Below are positions 19,502 through 28,382 of a DNA stretch of 64,000 nt, piece by piece. The notes below the pieces were generated by a model, which was not told the origin of the DNA, made no database searches, and saw only the letters and a list, made by a program, of their open reading frames with translations. Numbering within the stretch: the first letter of the stretch is position 1; each line of letters starts with the position of its first letter. The position numbers and the translations under genes were made by a program. Source of the stretch: Roseateles violae (GTDB lineage: Bacteria > Pseudomonadota > Gammaproteobacteria > Burkholderiales > Burkholderiaceae_C); contig NZ_JAUHHC010000001.1 of the NCBI RefSeq assembly GCF_030410485.1, positions 310,001-374,000 of the forward strand, in the 5' to 3' direction.

Positions 19502-21820
19502 TCAGAACTTGTAGGTTCCGGTCAGCGCCACCGTGCGGCCGGTACCGGGCACATAGAAGGAGGTGTACAGGGAGTCAGCATAAAGCTTGTTGCTAACGTT
19601 GTTCACATTGAGCCGGAACAGCAGTTCCTCCGGGATCACCGCGTACTCGGCCATCAGGTCGGTGGTGATGAACTTCGGCGCATAGAAGCCGGGGTTGCGG
19701 TTGGGCTGCTGGCCGCTGCGGCCGTTCAGGCCCAGGCCCAGGCGCAGCTGCGGCGTGAACAGATAGGTCGTCCAGAGGCTGCCCGAGTAGCGCGGCGTCA
19801 GCGACGGACGCGTGCCCTCGCCTTCGGCACCCGGCACGCCCTCGTCGATCTTGGCCACCGGCACCCAGGCGAAATTGGCCCAGATTTCCCATTCCGGCGT
19901 GACGCGGCCCAGCATGTCCACGTTCAGGCCGGCCGCATGGCGCTTGCCCGACAGCGTGACCAGATTGACCAGCGGATCGGTGTTGCGCTCGTGCAGCTTG
20001 GTGGTGCGGAAGATGCCGAAGCGGGTCGTCAGCTTGCCGTCGGCCGAGTCGATCTGGCCGCCCAGCTCGACGTTGACCGATTCCTCCGGCGGGATGTCCT
20101 GATTGGCCGCGGACAGCGAATAGGCATCGCCCGAGGTGTTGAACGAGGTCGCGCCCATCAGGTGGAAGGACATGCGCGCGCTCGGCTGGTAGAGCACCGC
20201 GCCGCGATAGCTCCACTCCGACACCTTCATCGAATACGGCGTGGTCGTGACCGGGCCCGGCGCATTGTTCGGGATCGTGTACTGCTTGTAGTCGCCATCC
20301 AGATTGTCGTAGCGCGCGCCGGCGACCAGCTTCCAGGCCGGTGCGACCTGGATCATGTCCTGCGCATAGATGCCCCAGCCCTTGGACACGTACTCGTTGT
20401 TGGTGCGGAAGCTGCGCAGGCTCTCGTCGCTGCTGGCGCCGTCCCAGGGCGTGCCGATGCTGGTGTTCGGCTTCGGCGGCACGACACCGCCCTGGGCCGC
20501 CGACAGCGCCGCATAGACCTGCTTCTTCTCATCGGCGAAGTCGACGCCCGCCAGCAGGTAGTGATCGACATCGAAGGCCTTGAAGCGGCCGCTGAAGTCG
20601 CTCTGCGCGGTCAGGGTCTGCATGTCCTGCTTCTTGATCTGCAGGCTGCGGCTCAGCACCGTGCGCTCGTTCAGCGTCGCCAGCGAGACGGCCTGACGGT
20701 CCGGCTGCTGCGCCGCGGCGGCGAAGCGCACCAGGCTGGCGCGCATATCGCGGGTGTACTCGGCATAGCGCACGCGGGTCTGCAGCTGCGCGTTGTCCGA
20801 GAAGCGGTGCGTGTGGCTCAGCATGCCGAAGTTGGCCGAGCCGTCGTTCATATCGCTGGCCATGCCGTAGTAGTTGTTCGGGTCGATCGGCACCAGGGTC
20901 GACTCGCCGACCGGCGAGCTGGCCGTCGGGCGGATCCAGGGGATGCCGTAGTTGACACCGTTCTTGTTGCTCAGGCCGTAGATCGTCGCCGCGAACTCGT
21001 CCTGCTCGTCGATGCCCCAGCGGTAGGAGCCGGCCAGGCCGCCCTTGTCGATCGAGCTACCGGCGCCGTTGCTGTCGGCGCGGTTCAGCATCGCGCCGAC
21101 GCGCAGGGCCGAGCTCTCGCCGGTGCGGACATTGAAGTCGCCGACGCTGCGCAGATCGCCATGGCTGCCGATGCCGACGTCGATCTGGTTCGCGTTCAGC
21201 AGCTGGGCCTGCTTGGTCACCTGGTTGACCGCGCCGCCGGTCGAGCCGCGGCCGAACATCAGCGCGCCCGAGCCGCGCAGCAGCTCCACGCGATCGAGGA
21301 AGAAGGTGTCGCGGTCGTAGAAGGCCGGATCGCGCATGCCGTCGATGAAGACGTCGCCCGAGCCCTGCAGCGAGAAGCCGTTGATGCGGATGTCCTCTTC
21401 GCCGCCCTCGGCCGCCTGGAAGGTGATGCCGGCGGTGTTCTTCAGCACCTCCTTGACGTTGTCCAGATTGCGGTCGTCCATCACCTTCTCGGTGACGATG
21501 GTGACCGACTGCGGAATGTCGCGCAGCTCCTGCTGGCCCTTTCCGATGCGGGTCTCGGTGGCCTGGTAGTCGTCCTTGCCCTGGCGCTCGGCCGCGGCCT
21601 TGACGCGCACGACCGGCAGCACGCCCTCGTCGTCGGCGGCGGCGGTCTTCGCGGCGGTGGCGGCCGGCTTGGGCGCCTGCGCGGCGGCCGGCGGCGCGCT
21701 CTGGGCCAGCGCGGCCGAGGCCAGGCCGAAGCCGGCGGCCAGCGCGCCCAGCGGCAGCAGACGGGTGCTCAGCGGAGCGGCGGCCGCGCGGGCGGCGCGC
21801 TGCTTGTGTTTGCGGGACAT
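19502..21820 (-). CDS. TonB-dependent catecholate-siderophore receptor (Fiu/PiuA type)
   Basis: A 772-residue outer-membrane receptor. ATG 21820 has AGGAG upstream. After a long basic leader with a signal helix (RLLPLGALAAGFGLASAALA), residues about 68-75 (LPVVRVKA) form a TonB-box-like element. The plug domain follows with LRDIPQSVTIVTEKVMDDR, DIRINGF, FIDGMRD and VELLRGSGALMFGRGSTGG. The rest is the 22-strand barrel, ending in the aromatic residue of ALTGTYKF. Sequence style and the piuC neighbour point to a catechol-type (monomeric catecholate) ferric-siderophore receptor. It lies downstream of exbD on the same strand, within the Fur-controlled block. Confidence 0.93.
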   Translation of the reverse strand: MSRKHKQRAARAAAAPLSTRLLPLGALAAGFGLASAALAQSAPPAAAQAPKPAATAAKTAAADDEGVLPVVRVKAAAERQGKDDYQATETRIGKGQQELRDIPQSVTIVTEKVMDDRNLDNVKEVLKNTAGITFQAAEGGEEDIRINGFSLQGSGDVFIDGMRDPAFYDRDTFFLDRVELLRGSGALMFGRGSTGGAVNQVTKQAQLLNANQIDVGIGSHGDLRSVGDFNVRTGESSALRVGAMLNRADSNGAGSSIDKGGLAGSYRWGIDEQDEFAATIYGLSNKNGVNYGIPWIRPTASSPVGESTLVPIDPNNYYGMASDMNDGSANFGMLSHTHRFSDNAQLQTRVRYAEYTRDMRASLVRFAAAAQQPDRQAVSLATLNERTVLSRSLQIKKQDMQTLTAQSDFSGRFKAFDVDHYLLAGVDFADEKKQVYAALSAAQGGVVPPKPNTSIGTPWDGASSDESLRSFRTNNEYVSKGWGIYAQDMIQVAPAWKLVAGARYDNLDGDYKQYTIPNNAPGPVTTTPYSMKVSEWSYRGAVLYQPSARMSFHLMGATSFNTSGDAYSLSAANQDIPPEESVNVELGGQIDSADGKLTTRFGIFRTTKLHERNTDPLVNLVTLSGKRHAAGLNVDMLGRVTPEWEIWANFAWVPVAKIDEGVPGAEGEGTRPSLTPRYSGSLWTTYLFTPQLRLGLGLNGRSGQQPNRNPGFYAPKFITTDLMAEYAVIPEELLFRLNVNNVSNKLYADSLYTSFYVPGTGRTVALTGTYKF

Positions 21821-21932
21821 GGGAACTCCTCGGATTTCTTGTGCAGGGCAGCGCGCCGCCTGCCTGCGGGAGGCGCGCCTTGTTGACGATAGGTGGCTGG
21901 CTGAAGCTGGACCGGATCCGCCGGCGGGCGGA

Positions 21933-22352
21933 TCAGGGGCGCTCTGGCTCGCTGACGAAGCCGACTCGCGTGAGACCGGCCTTGCTCGCGTCGGCCAGCG
22001 TCTCGGCCACCACTCGGTAGGCCACGTTCTGGTCGGCGCGCAGATGGATTTCGGCTTGCTGCGGCTTCGCGCCCTCGGCAGCGAAGCGCTGGATGCTTTC
22101 GGCGCGGCTCAGCGGCACGCCGTCCCAGAAACGTTGGCCGCTCGCGTCGATCGCGAACTCGACCTTGGTCGGCTTCAGCTCGTTGATCTGCGAGCTGACC
22201 TTGGGCAGGTCCAGCTTGACCGCATTGGTGAGCAGCGGCGCGGTGACGATGAAGATCACCAGCAGCACCAGCATCACGTCGATCAGCGGGACCATATTGA
22301 TCTCGGCCATCGGCGCGCTGGCGCGCTTGCTGTCGAAGGAGGCGAAGGCCAT
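21933..22352 (-). CDS. exbD: Biopolymer transport protein ExbD
   Basis: A 139-residue inner-membrane protein. A short cytoplasmic N terminus (SAPMAEINMVPLIDVMLVLLVIF-type region) contains the essential Asp of the transmembrane helix (PLIDVMLVLL). A periplasmic domain follows. ExbD works with ExbB as the proton-driven stator that energises TonB. It starts 18 bases after exbB. Confidence 0.95.
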   Translation of the reverse strand: MAFASFDSKRASAPMAEINMVPLIDVMLVLLVIFIVTAPLLTNAVKLDLPKVSSQINELKPTKVEFAIDASGQRFWDGVPLSRAESIQRFAAEGAKPQQAEIHLRADQNVAYRVVAETLADASKAGLTRVGFVSEPERP

Positions 22353-22370
22353 GGCAGCGACTCCCTGCGA

Positions 22371-23120
22371 TCAGGCCGCGCTGGCCGGCTGCTTGAGCGG
22401 ACGCACATTGGCCGCCACACCGGCACCGGGCGCCTCGCCCAGGGTCAGGAAGCTGTGCAGCTCGTAGGCGAAGGCGTCCAGCCTTGCGGTCAGCACGCGG
22501 TTGCCGCGGGTGAAGGCGTTGTAGCCCATCACGGCGGGGATGGCGACAGCCAGGCCGATGCCGGTCATGATCAGCGCCTCGCCGACCGGGCCGGCGACCT
22601 TGTCCAGCGTGCCGGCACCGCTCATGCCGATCGCCAGCAGCGCGTGGTAGACGCCCCAGACGGTGCCGAACAGGCCGACGAAGGGCGCGGTCGCGCCTAT
22701 GGTCGCCAGCGTGGTCAGGCCCGACTCGAGCCGCGTCGTCTCCTCGTCGAGCACCTTCTTGATGGTGCGCGTGATGAAGTCGTTGGCCGAGCCGGCCTCG
22801 GCCAGCTTGGCCGCGCCATGGCGCGCATGGTGGGCCTGCGCATGCATTGCATGGGCGCTCAGGTGCGAGAACGGATCGCGCGCGCCATGGGTGCTGATCT
22901 CGGCCTGCACCGCATCCAGCGAGCGCGCATTCCAGAAGAAGTCCAGGAAGGCGTTGGCGCGCTTGTTGCGCAGGAACTGGGCGATGCCCTTGGCCAGGAT
23001 CAGGCCCCAGGAAGCGATCGACATGACGATCAGCACGCCGAGCAGGAACTTGCCGACGACGTCGGCCTGGGCAATGAAGTGGCCGAAGCCGATCGGGTTG
23101 TTAACAGCGGTCGTGTCCAT
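22371..23120 (-). CDS. exbB: Biopolymer transport protein ExbB (MotA/TolQ/ExbB channel)
   Basis: A 249-residue protein with three transmembrane helices: about 24-44 (FLLGVLIVMSIASWGLILA), then two C-terminal helices in GATAPFVGLFGTVWGVYHALL and GEALIMTGIGLAVAIPAVMGYN. The GLFGTVWG and GIGLAVAIPA segments are the family hallmarks. It forms the pentameric proton channel around ExbD. It starts nine bases after tonB and is followed closely by exbD. Confidence 0.96.
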   Translation of the reverse strand: MDTTAVNNPIGFGHFIAQADVVGKFLLGVLIVMSIASWGLILAKGIAQFLRNKRANAFLDFFWNARSLDAVQAEISTHGARDPFSHLSAHAMHAQAHHARHGAAKLAEAGSANDFITRTIKKVLDEETTRLESGLTTLATIGATAPFVGLFGTVWGVYHALLAIGMSGAGTLDKVAGPVGEALIMTGIGLAVAIPAVMGYNAFTRGNRVLTARLDAFAYELHSFLTLGEAPGAGVAANVRPLKQPASAA

Positions 23121-23129
23121 GGATCTTGT

Positions 23130-23888
23130 TCAGCGGTCGAGGTCGTAGGCCAGCGCGGCCTTGGTTTCTATTTCGATGGGCTTGCCGTCTTCGGTCTGCG
23201 GCACGAAGCGGGCGCTGCGGATGTCCTGCAGTGCCTGCTGGTCCAGGCGCTCGAAGCCCGAGCTCTTCAGCACCGAGGCGTCCTTCAGGCGACCGTTCAC
23301 ATCGACGACGATGCGCAGCACCACCATGCCCGACTCGTGCAGGCGCTTGGACAGCAGCGGGAAGTTCAGCTTGGGCTGAGTCAGATAGCGCACCGAGCCG
23401 GGTGGCACCTTCTTGGGCTGCGCTTCGGCCGGCGCGGCGACCGGCGCCGGCGGGGCCGGCGGCGCGGGCGCGGCCTGTACCGGCGTCGGCGGGGCCGGCT
23501 CCGGCGCCGGCGCGACGAAGCTCGGCGGGGCCGGCGTTGGCGTCGGCGCGGCGGCGATCAGCGAGGCCGGCGCCGGGGCGATCTTGCGCGGCTGCGGCGC
23601 AGGCGGGGGCGGCGGGGCCGGCCTGGGCGGCTCCGCCGGCGCGATCATGTCGACGATGATGGTCGGCGGTGTGCCGCTGATGACCTGGCGCACCGAGTCG
23701 ATCTGCAGCAGCGCCCAGCCGCCGACCACATGGGCCAGCAGCACGCCGCCGGTCAGCCAGCGGCGCCCGTTGGGGCCCAGGTCATCGCTCTGCGCGGCCG
23801 GCGGCGCGCCCAACCGCAGCGGCGCCGCGGCAGCGGGCGGGGTCGGCGGCGACAGCAGTTCGTCGGGGCGGAGGGCGGCTTGGGTCAC
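23130..23888 (-). CDS. tonB: Energy transducer TonB
   Basis: A TonB-family protein of about 252 residues. A transmembrane helix (RRWLTGGVLLAHVVGGWALLQI) lies about 40-65, then a long periplasmic Pro/Ala linker (PAEPPRPAPPPPPAPQPR and more), and a C-terminal TonB domain (RLHESGMVVLRIVVDVNGRLKDASVLKSSG pattern, ending with a Tyr-Asp segment). I chose GTG 23888, because an in-frame ATG at 23945 sits inside the Fur box and would put the operator within the coding region. It is first gene of tonB-exbB-exbD and transmits proton-motive force to outer-membrane receptors. The start is the main uncertainty. Confidence 0.88.
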   Translation of the reverse strand: MTQAALRPDELLSPPTPPAAAAPLRLGAPPAAQSDDLGPNGRRWLTGGVLLAHVVGGWALLQIDSVRQVISGTPPTIIVDMIAPAEPPRPAPPPPPAPQPRKIAPAPASLIAAAPTPTPAPPSFVAPAPEPAPPTPVQAAPAPPAPPAPVAAPAEAQPKKVPPGSVRYLTQPKLNFPLLSKRLHESGMVVLRIVVDVNGRLKDASVLKSSGFERLDQQALQDIRSARFVPQTEDGKPIEIETKAALAYDLDR

Positions 23889-23927
23889 GTCGGTTCGTAA
23901 AGCAGTTCGAGCGGGATCGTAGCATTG

Positions 23928-23946
23928 AATGAGAACAATTCCCATT
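23928..23946 (-). promoter_or_regulatory. Fur box upstream of tonB
   Basis: AATGAGAACAATTCCCATT is a near-palindrome matching the classic Fur-binding pattern (AATGAGAATnATTCTCATT) at almost all positions. It lies 40 bases upstream of the chosen tonB GTG, so iron-loaded Fur would block this operon's promoter. Confidence 0.85.
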
Positions 23947-24069
23947 CTCCAGCCCCATTTGATGGCGTGCGCGCCACGCTTGTATGCTTGCCGCACCAAT
24001 CATCGGACGCGCGGCCGGGCAGCAAGGGCCGGCGCGGCGACGGGCCGAACCGACCAACCGAGCATGCTT

Positions 24070-24426
24070 ATGAAAACCCTGACCCGCTGGCTTTTGCTTG
24101 CCGCCGCCCTGCTGCTGGTGGCGCACCTCTACCCGGGCGTGACCGTCACCAGCTTCCCCTCGGCGCTGATCGCCGCTCTGGTGCTGGGCTTGCTGAACAC
24201 CTTGCTGCGGCCGATCCTGGTGCTGCTGACCTTGCCGGTGACGGTGCTGAGCCTGGGGCTCTTCCTCTTCGTCATCAACGCGCTGATGTTCTGGGCCGCC
24301 GCCCATCTGCTCGACGGCTTCGCGGTCGCCGGCTTCGTCGCGGCGCTGATCGGCTCGCTGATCTACAGCCTGTGCGGCATGCTGATCGACGTGCTCATCG
24401 AGCGCATGTTCCCGGTCAGCGACTGA
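24070..24426 (+). CDS. Phage-holin-family (superfamily IV type) membrane protein
   Basis: A 118-residue, almost wholly hydrophobic protein with four predicted helices: TLTRWLLLAAALLLVAHL, ALIAALVLGLLNTLLRPILV, LPVTVLSLGLFLFVINALMFW and GFVAALIGSLIYSLCGMLID. The LNTLLRPILVLLTLP segment between helices is typical of the small YvlD/holin-4-type family found throughout bacterial chromosomes. No prophage genes are nearby, so a lysis role is unlikely; the function is unknown. ATG 24064 is an alternative start two codons earlier. It is convergent with the BepA-like gene. Confidence 0.8.
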   Translation: MKTLTRWLLLAAALLLVAHLYPGVTVTSFPSALIAALVLGLLNTLLRPILVLLTLPVTVLSLGLFLFVINALMFWAAAHLLDGFAVAGFVAALIGSLIYSLCGMLIDVLIERMFPVSD

Positions 24427-24432
24427 GGCCGG

Positions 24433-26028
24433 CTAGGGCAGCTCGGCACCGGGAGGCGCACCGCGCGGATACATCTCTGCCAGCAGCTGGCGGCGCTCGT
24501 AGAGCAGGGTGCGCAGGCGCGCATCGATGACCGAGGCCTCGATCTGGTCGGCATCGCGGCCGCGCGACAGACGCAGGCCCGAGCGCAGGCGGTCGATCGC
24601 GCCGTTCAGGTCGCCCGCGGCGGCGCGCGCCTCGCCCTGCGCGCGCACCGCGCGCAAGGGCTGGCCGAGCTTGTCCCACAGCTGCGCGAGCTGGTTCCAG
24701 GCCAGCGCGTCGTGGCTGTTCAGGCTGACATAGGTTTGCAGGGTCTCGGCCGCCTCGCGCACCTTGGCCGGATCGGGGTCGACCATCGCCAGCTGCGCGC
24801 GCTGCATCAGCATTACGCGCGAGCGCTCGCCAGCCAGCGGCTGCAGCGCCGCATAGCCGGCCGCCGCCTGTTCGCGCGCCTGCGCCAACTCGGCGCCCAG
24901 ATAGCTGAGCACCCGCTGCGCGCGCGCATCGCCGCCCAGCGATTGCAGCATCTGCTCGGCGCTGCGCAAGGCGCTCTCGGCGCGCGGATAGTTGCGCATC
25001 TTGATCGAGGCCAGCGCGGCGGCGTAGCGCGCGCCGAGCTGCTCGAAGCCCTTGTCCTGGCCCCGGTTCTGCAGATCGCGCGCGCCGGCGTCGAGGTTCT
25101 GCAACTGCGCCCAGGTCTCGGCGCGCGGGTCCATCAGCACGCGCGCGCGCGCCGCCATCAGCGCATGCTCGGCCAGGCCGCGCGGGCGCAGGAACTCGGC
25201 GGTGCCCAGGCGCAGCCGCGCATCGCCGATCCGCTCGCTGGTCAGCGGGTGCGAGCGCAGATAGGGGTAGTTGCCCGAGTCCATCAGGTGGTAGGCCTGC
25301 TCCATGCGCTCGAACATGCTGCTCATGCCGCTGGCGGCAAAGCCGGCATGCGTCATCACATTGAAGCCGACGCGGTCGGCCTCGCGCTCCATATCGCGCG
25401 AGAAGGCCAGCGAGGCGGCGGCCGCGGCCGCCTGGCCACCGACGATGGCGGCATTGGCCATATCGGTGCTGCCGGCGCGCGAGGCGGCGATCAGGCCGGC
25501 GATCATCGCGGCCGTCGCCAGCAGGCTGTTGCGCGAGTCGCCGGCGATGCGCCGCGCGATATGGCGCTGCGTCACGTGCGAAAGCTCGTGCCCCAGCACC
25601 GAGGCCAGCTCGTCGCGCGAGACCGTCATCGCGATCAGGCCCAGGTGCACGCCGACGAAGCCGCCGGGCAGGGCGAAGGCATTGATCGTGCGGTCGCGCA
25701 CCAGGAAGATCTCCCAGGCGAAGCGGTCGGCGGTCTCGTCGCTGATATTGCCCAGCCGCTGTGCCGACTGCACCAGCGGCGACCAGATGCCCTGCAGGTA
25801 TTCGAGCAGCAGCGGGTCGTCGACATAGTCGGGATCGACGCGGATCTGCCGCATGATCTGCTCGCCCAGGCGCCGCTCGGTGGGCACGTCGAAATCGGCC
25901 GAGGCCGAATCGCCCAGAGCCGGCAGGTTCACCTGCGCCTGCCCCAGCGGTGCGCCGGCGCCAAAGAGCAGGGCCGCGGCGACGGCGAGGACGACGCGGC
26001 TCGGGCGTGGGAATGGCGGCTTCAGCAC
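24433..26028 (-). CDS. bepA: Periplasmic M48 metalloprotease, BepA-like
   Basis: A 531-residue exported protease. A signal peptide (VVLAVAAALLFGAGAPLGQA) is followed by the M48 domain with the zinc motif HELSH (147-151) in LASVLGHELSHVTQRH and a downstream EREADRVGF supplying the third ligand. The C-terminal ~220 residues are helical and TPR-like. This order matches BepA/YfgC, which monitors outer-membrane protein and LptD assembly and degrades stalled barrels. E. coli BepA is 487 residues, so this one is slightly longer. It is divergent from moaC with a gap of about 80 bases. Confidence 0.88.
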   Translation of the reverse strand: MLKPPFPRPSRVVLAVAAALLFGAGAPLGQAQVNLPALGDSASADFDVPTERRLGEQIMRQIRVDPDYVDDPLLLEYLQGIWSPLVQSAQRLGNISDETADRFAWEIFLVRDRTINAFALPGGFVGVHLGLIAMTVSRDELASVLGHELSHVTQRHIARRIAGDSRNSLLATAAMIAGLIAASRAGSTDMANAAIVGGQAAAAAASLAFSRDMEREADRVGFNVMTHAGFAASGMSSMFERMEQAYHLMDSGNYPYLRSHPLTSERIGDARLRLGTAEFLRPRGLAEHALMAARARVLMDPRAETWAQLQNLDAGARDLQNRGQDKGFEQLGARYAAALASIKMRNYPRAESALRSAEQMLQSLGGDARAQRVLSYLGAELAQAREQAAAGYAALQPLAGERSRVMLMQRAQLAMVDPDPAKVREAAETLQTYVSLNSHDALAWNQLAQLWDKLGQPLRAVRAQGEARAAAGDLNGAIDRLRSGLRLSRGRDADQIEASVIDARLRTLLYERRQLLAEMYPRGAPPGAELP

Positions 26029-26107
26029 AAGGAATCTCCGGCGTGGCGTCGAGGCCTCACTATGATGACGGCGTCAAGGTTTCCCAATTATTGCCGGCAG
26101 CTTCGCG

Positions 26108-26593
26108 ATGACTTCTTCTCCAGGTTTGACGCATTTTGACGCCCAGGGCCAAGCCCATATGGTCGACGTTGCCAACAAGGATGTCACACACAGAATAGCG
26201 CGCGCCAGCGGGTGTATCAGGATGCTGCCCGCGACCCTGGCCCTGATCGTGTCGGGCAGCGCCAAGAAGGGCGATGTGCTGGGCATCGCGCGCATCGCCG
26301 CGATCCAGGCCGCCAAGCGGACCGCCGATCTGATCCCGCTGTGCCACCCGCTGCCGCTGACCCGCGTCGCCGTCGAGTTCGCGCTTGACGAGGCCGGCAG
26401 TGCCGTGCACTGCACGGCCCAGGTCGAGACGCTGGGCCGCACCGGCGTCGAGATGGAGGCGCTGACCGCCGTGCAGATCGGCCTGCTGACGATTTATGAC
26501 ATGTGCAAGGCCGTCGACCGCGGCATGGTGATGGACGGGGTGCGCGTGCTGGAGAAGCAGGGCGGCAAGAGCGGCGACTGGTCGGCGCCCTGA
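26108..26593 (+). CDS. moaC: Cyclic pyranopterin monophosphate synthase MoaC
   Basis: A 161-residue cytosolic enzyme catalysing the second half of cyclic pyranopterin monophosphate formation in molybdenum-cofactor synthesis, after MoaA. Diagnostic segments are [34 protein letters not shown] with the catalytic CHP site, [17 protein letters not shown] and [12 protein letters not shown]. Length is typical of the family. No other moa gene is adjacent. It is convergent with the downstream oligosaccharyltransferase, seven bases away. Confidence 0.96.
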   Translation: MTSSPGLTHFDAQGQAHMVDVANKDVTHRIARASGCIRMLPATLALIVSGSAKKGDVLGIARIAAIQAAKRTADLIPLCHPLPLTRVAVEFALDEAGSAVHCTAQVETLGRTGVEMEALTAVQIGLLTIYDMCKAVDRGMVMDGVRVLEKQGGKSGDWSAP

Positions 26594-26600
26594 GCGCGCT

Positions 26601-28322
26601 TCAGCGGCGCATCTCGCGCCATTCATAGTCGCGCTGCGGCGGATCGCACTGGAAGGAGCGCACCGCCTTCGCTTCGGCCGGCGGCGCCTCGCATTCGGCC
26701 GTCAGCTGCGCGTATTCGGAGCCGCGGAACTCGCGCAGGCGCTGCACCACATAGCGCGCGCGGTCGTCGTCGCCGACCGCATGCAGCGAGCGCGCCCAGG
26801 CGACCATCAGCCGCGCATCGATCAGGTTGTGCGCGGTGCGCTGCGTCGCGGCCAGTGCCTGAGGGCCCGGCGGCAGGGTCGTGGCAGCCGCATAGTCGGC
26901 CTGGGTCGAGAAGAACAGCGAGCGCTGGCCGACGGCGATCCGCTGCGACAGCGGCGTCGCCTCCTCGGGCGGCACATAGATCGCCACCACCTGCAGATAA
27001 TCCCAGACGGCGAACAGGCTGCCGGCGAGCAGCAGCGCGCCGCCGGCGCCGAGCAGGCGCTTCAGCGCGCTCGATCCGCCGGACGGAGCCGGCTCGAGTG
27101 GCGCCAGCGCGATGCCGAAGGCAAAGGCCGCCGGCATCAGGAAATAGGCATACCAGAGCGGGTACTCGAGCAGGCTGTGCAGGCCTATGGTCAGCACCAG
27201 CAGCACCGCGCAGCGCCGCACGACCGCATCGCTGCCGCTGGCTCGCATGCTGGCGCGCAAGGCCCACCACAAGGCCCAGCCCAGCAGGGCCAGCATCGTC
27301 AGGCTGAGCGGCAGGCCCAGCTCGACCGCCAGCTGCATCGGCAGATTGTGGGTATGGTCGAAGAAGGCGATCGGCCGGTTCGGGAAGGGCGTCATCGTCC
27401 AGGCCAGATTGAACTCGCCCCAGCCGACGCCCAGCCAGGGATTGCGCTTCAGCAGCTCCCAGGCATTGGCCAGGATCGCCAGCCGCGACGGCGAGCCGGC
27501 GCCCTCGGCCAGGCGCGATTCGGCGCCGAAGGCATGGTGGCCCGCACTGGCCCAGGCCGACACGCCCCACCAGGCCAGCGCCAGCATCAGCGGCGTCGCC
27601 AGCAGCGCCAGCCGCGAGCCGCGCTGCAGCTTGCGATCGAGCCCGCCCCAGGCCGCCAGCATCAGCACGCCCAGCATGCCGGTGCGCGAGGCGCTCAGCA
27701 CGATGGCAAAGACGAAGCCGAATAGCAGCGCCGGCAGCACGATCCGCTCTGCTTTGGCGCCCAAGCGCCCAGCGTCGACCAGATAGACGGTGGCCACGCA
27801 GGCCCACATCAAGAGGCTGGCCAGATGATTCGGCTGGCGCATACTGCCAACGGCGCGGCCGGGGATGCCGGAACGGGCGATCCAGTGGCCGTCGGGCACC
27901 TCGGGAAGGAAGACCTGGATCAGGCTGACGAGAAGGCTCAGCAGGCCCGCGGCGAGCAGTCCCCAGCAAAGCGCCTCGAATGCAGCCCGGCGGGCATCGC
28001 TGCGAAGCCCGCTACCGGCCAGTTGCAGCAGCAGCGCCGCTGCCAGCAGCGCGCTGCTCGACAGGACCAGCGACAGCGGCAGTTGCTCCCTGAGCAGCGA
28101 TGCCCACGGTGCGATCAGCAGGATCGGCAAGGCCCAGGTCCCACGAACACCGCTCGCCGACGGACCTAGCGGTATCAGCAACAGCAGCACGACGCTCCAG
28201 CCACCCAGCGAAGCCAGCTGATTGAACAGTGTCGCCGACGGGGTCAGGTTGTAGGCGACTAGCGGCGGAAAGGCAGCGGCCAGAACAATCGGACCGAGCA
28301 AGAATGGATTCGGGACGCGCAT
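26601..28322 (-). CDS. PglL-type O-oligosaccharyltransferase (second copy)
   Basis: A 573-residue polytopic membrane protein of the Wzy/PglL family, with about twelve hydrophobic helices and a soluble C-terminal tail of about 120 residues. The family hallmark is seen as MRQPNHLASLLMWA, then NPWLGVGWGEFNLAW and FFDHTHNLPMQLAVELGLP, where the DHTHN region carries the essential periplasmic-loop histidine. LLEYPLWYAYFLMPAA closes the Wzy_C part. These enzymes move lipid-linked glycans onto pilin or other exported proteins. It follows another pglL and pilA on the same strand, implying pilin glycosylation. Codon use is strongly GC-biased like the surrounding chromosome. Confidence 0.88.
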   Translation of the reverse strand: MRVPNPFLLGPIVLAAAFPPLVAYNLTPSATLFNQLASLGGWSVVLLLLIPLGPSASGVRGTWALPILLIAPWASLLREQLPLSLVLSSSALLAAALLLQLAGSGLRSDARRAAFEALCWGLLAAGLLSLLVSLIQVFLPEVPDGHWIARSGIPGRAVGSMRQPNHLASLLMWACVATVYLVDAGRLGAKAERIVLPALLFGFVFAIVLSASRTGMLGVLMLAAWGGLDRKLQRGSRLALLATPLMLALAWWGVSAWASAGHHAFGAESRLAEGAGSPSRLAILANAWELLKRNPWLGVGWGEFNLAWTMTPFPNRPIAFFDHTHNLPMQLAVELGLPLSLTMLALLGWALWWALRASMRASGSDAVVRRCAVLLVLTIGLHSLLEYPLWYAYFLMPAAFAFGIALAPLEPAPSGGSSALKRLLGAGGALLLAGSLFAVWDYLQVVAIYVPPEEATPLSQRIAVGQRSLFFSTQADYAAATTLPPGPQALAATQRTAHNLIDARLMVAWARSLHAVGDDDRARYVVQRLREFRGSEYAQLTAECEAPPAEAKAVRSFQCDPPQRDYEWREMRR

Positions 28323-28382
28323 GGGCCCGCATCATCACATGAAGCAGACGATATCAACCGACGATCGCCAATAGTCAAAGCT

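Noticed and set aside
18794-21886. Plus-strand 1030-codon frame opposite piuC and the siderophore receptor
   Set aside because: It spans two genes and a terminator and shows only shadow composition.
24070-24426. Prophage remnant at the holin-like gene
   Set aside because: No phage gene, integrase or attachment repeat is nearby; this holin-type family is common on chromosomes.
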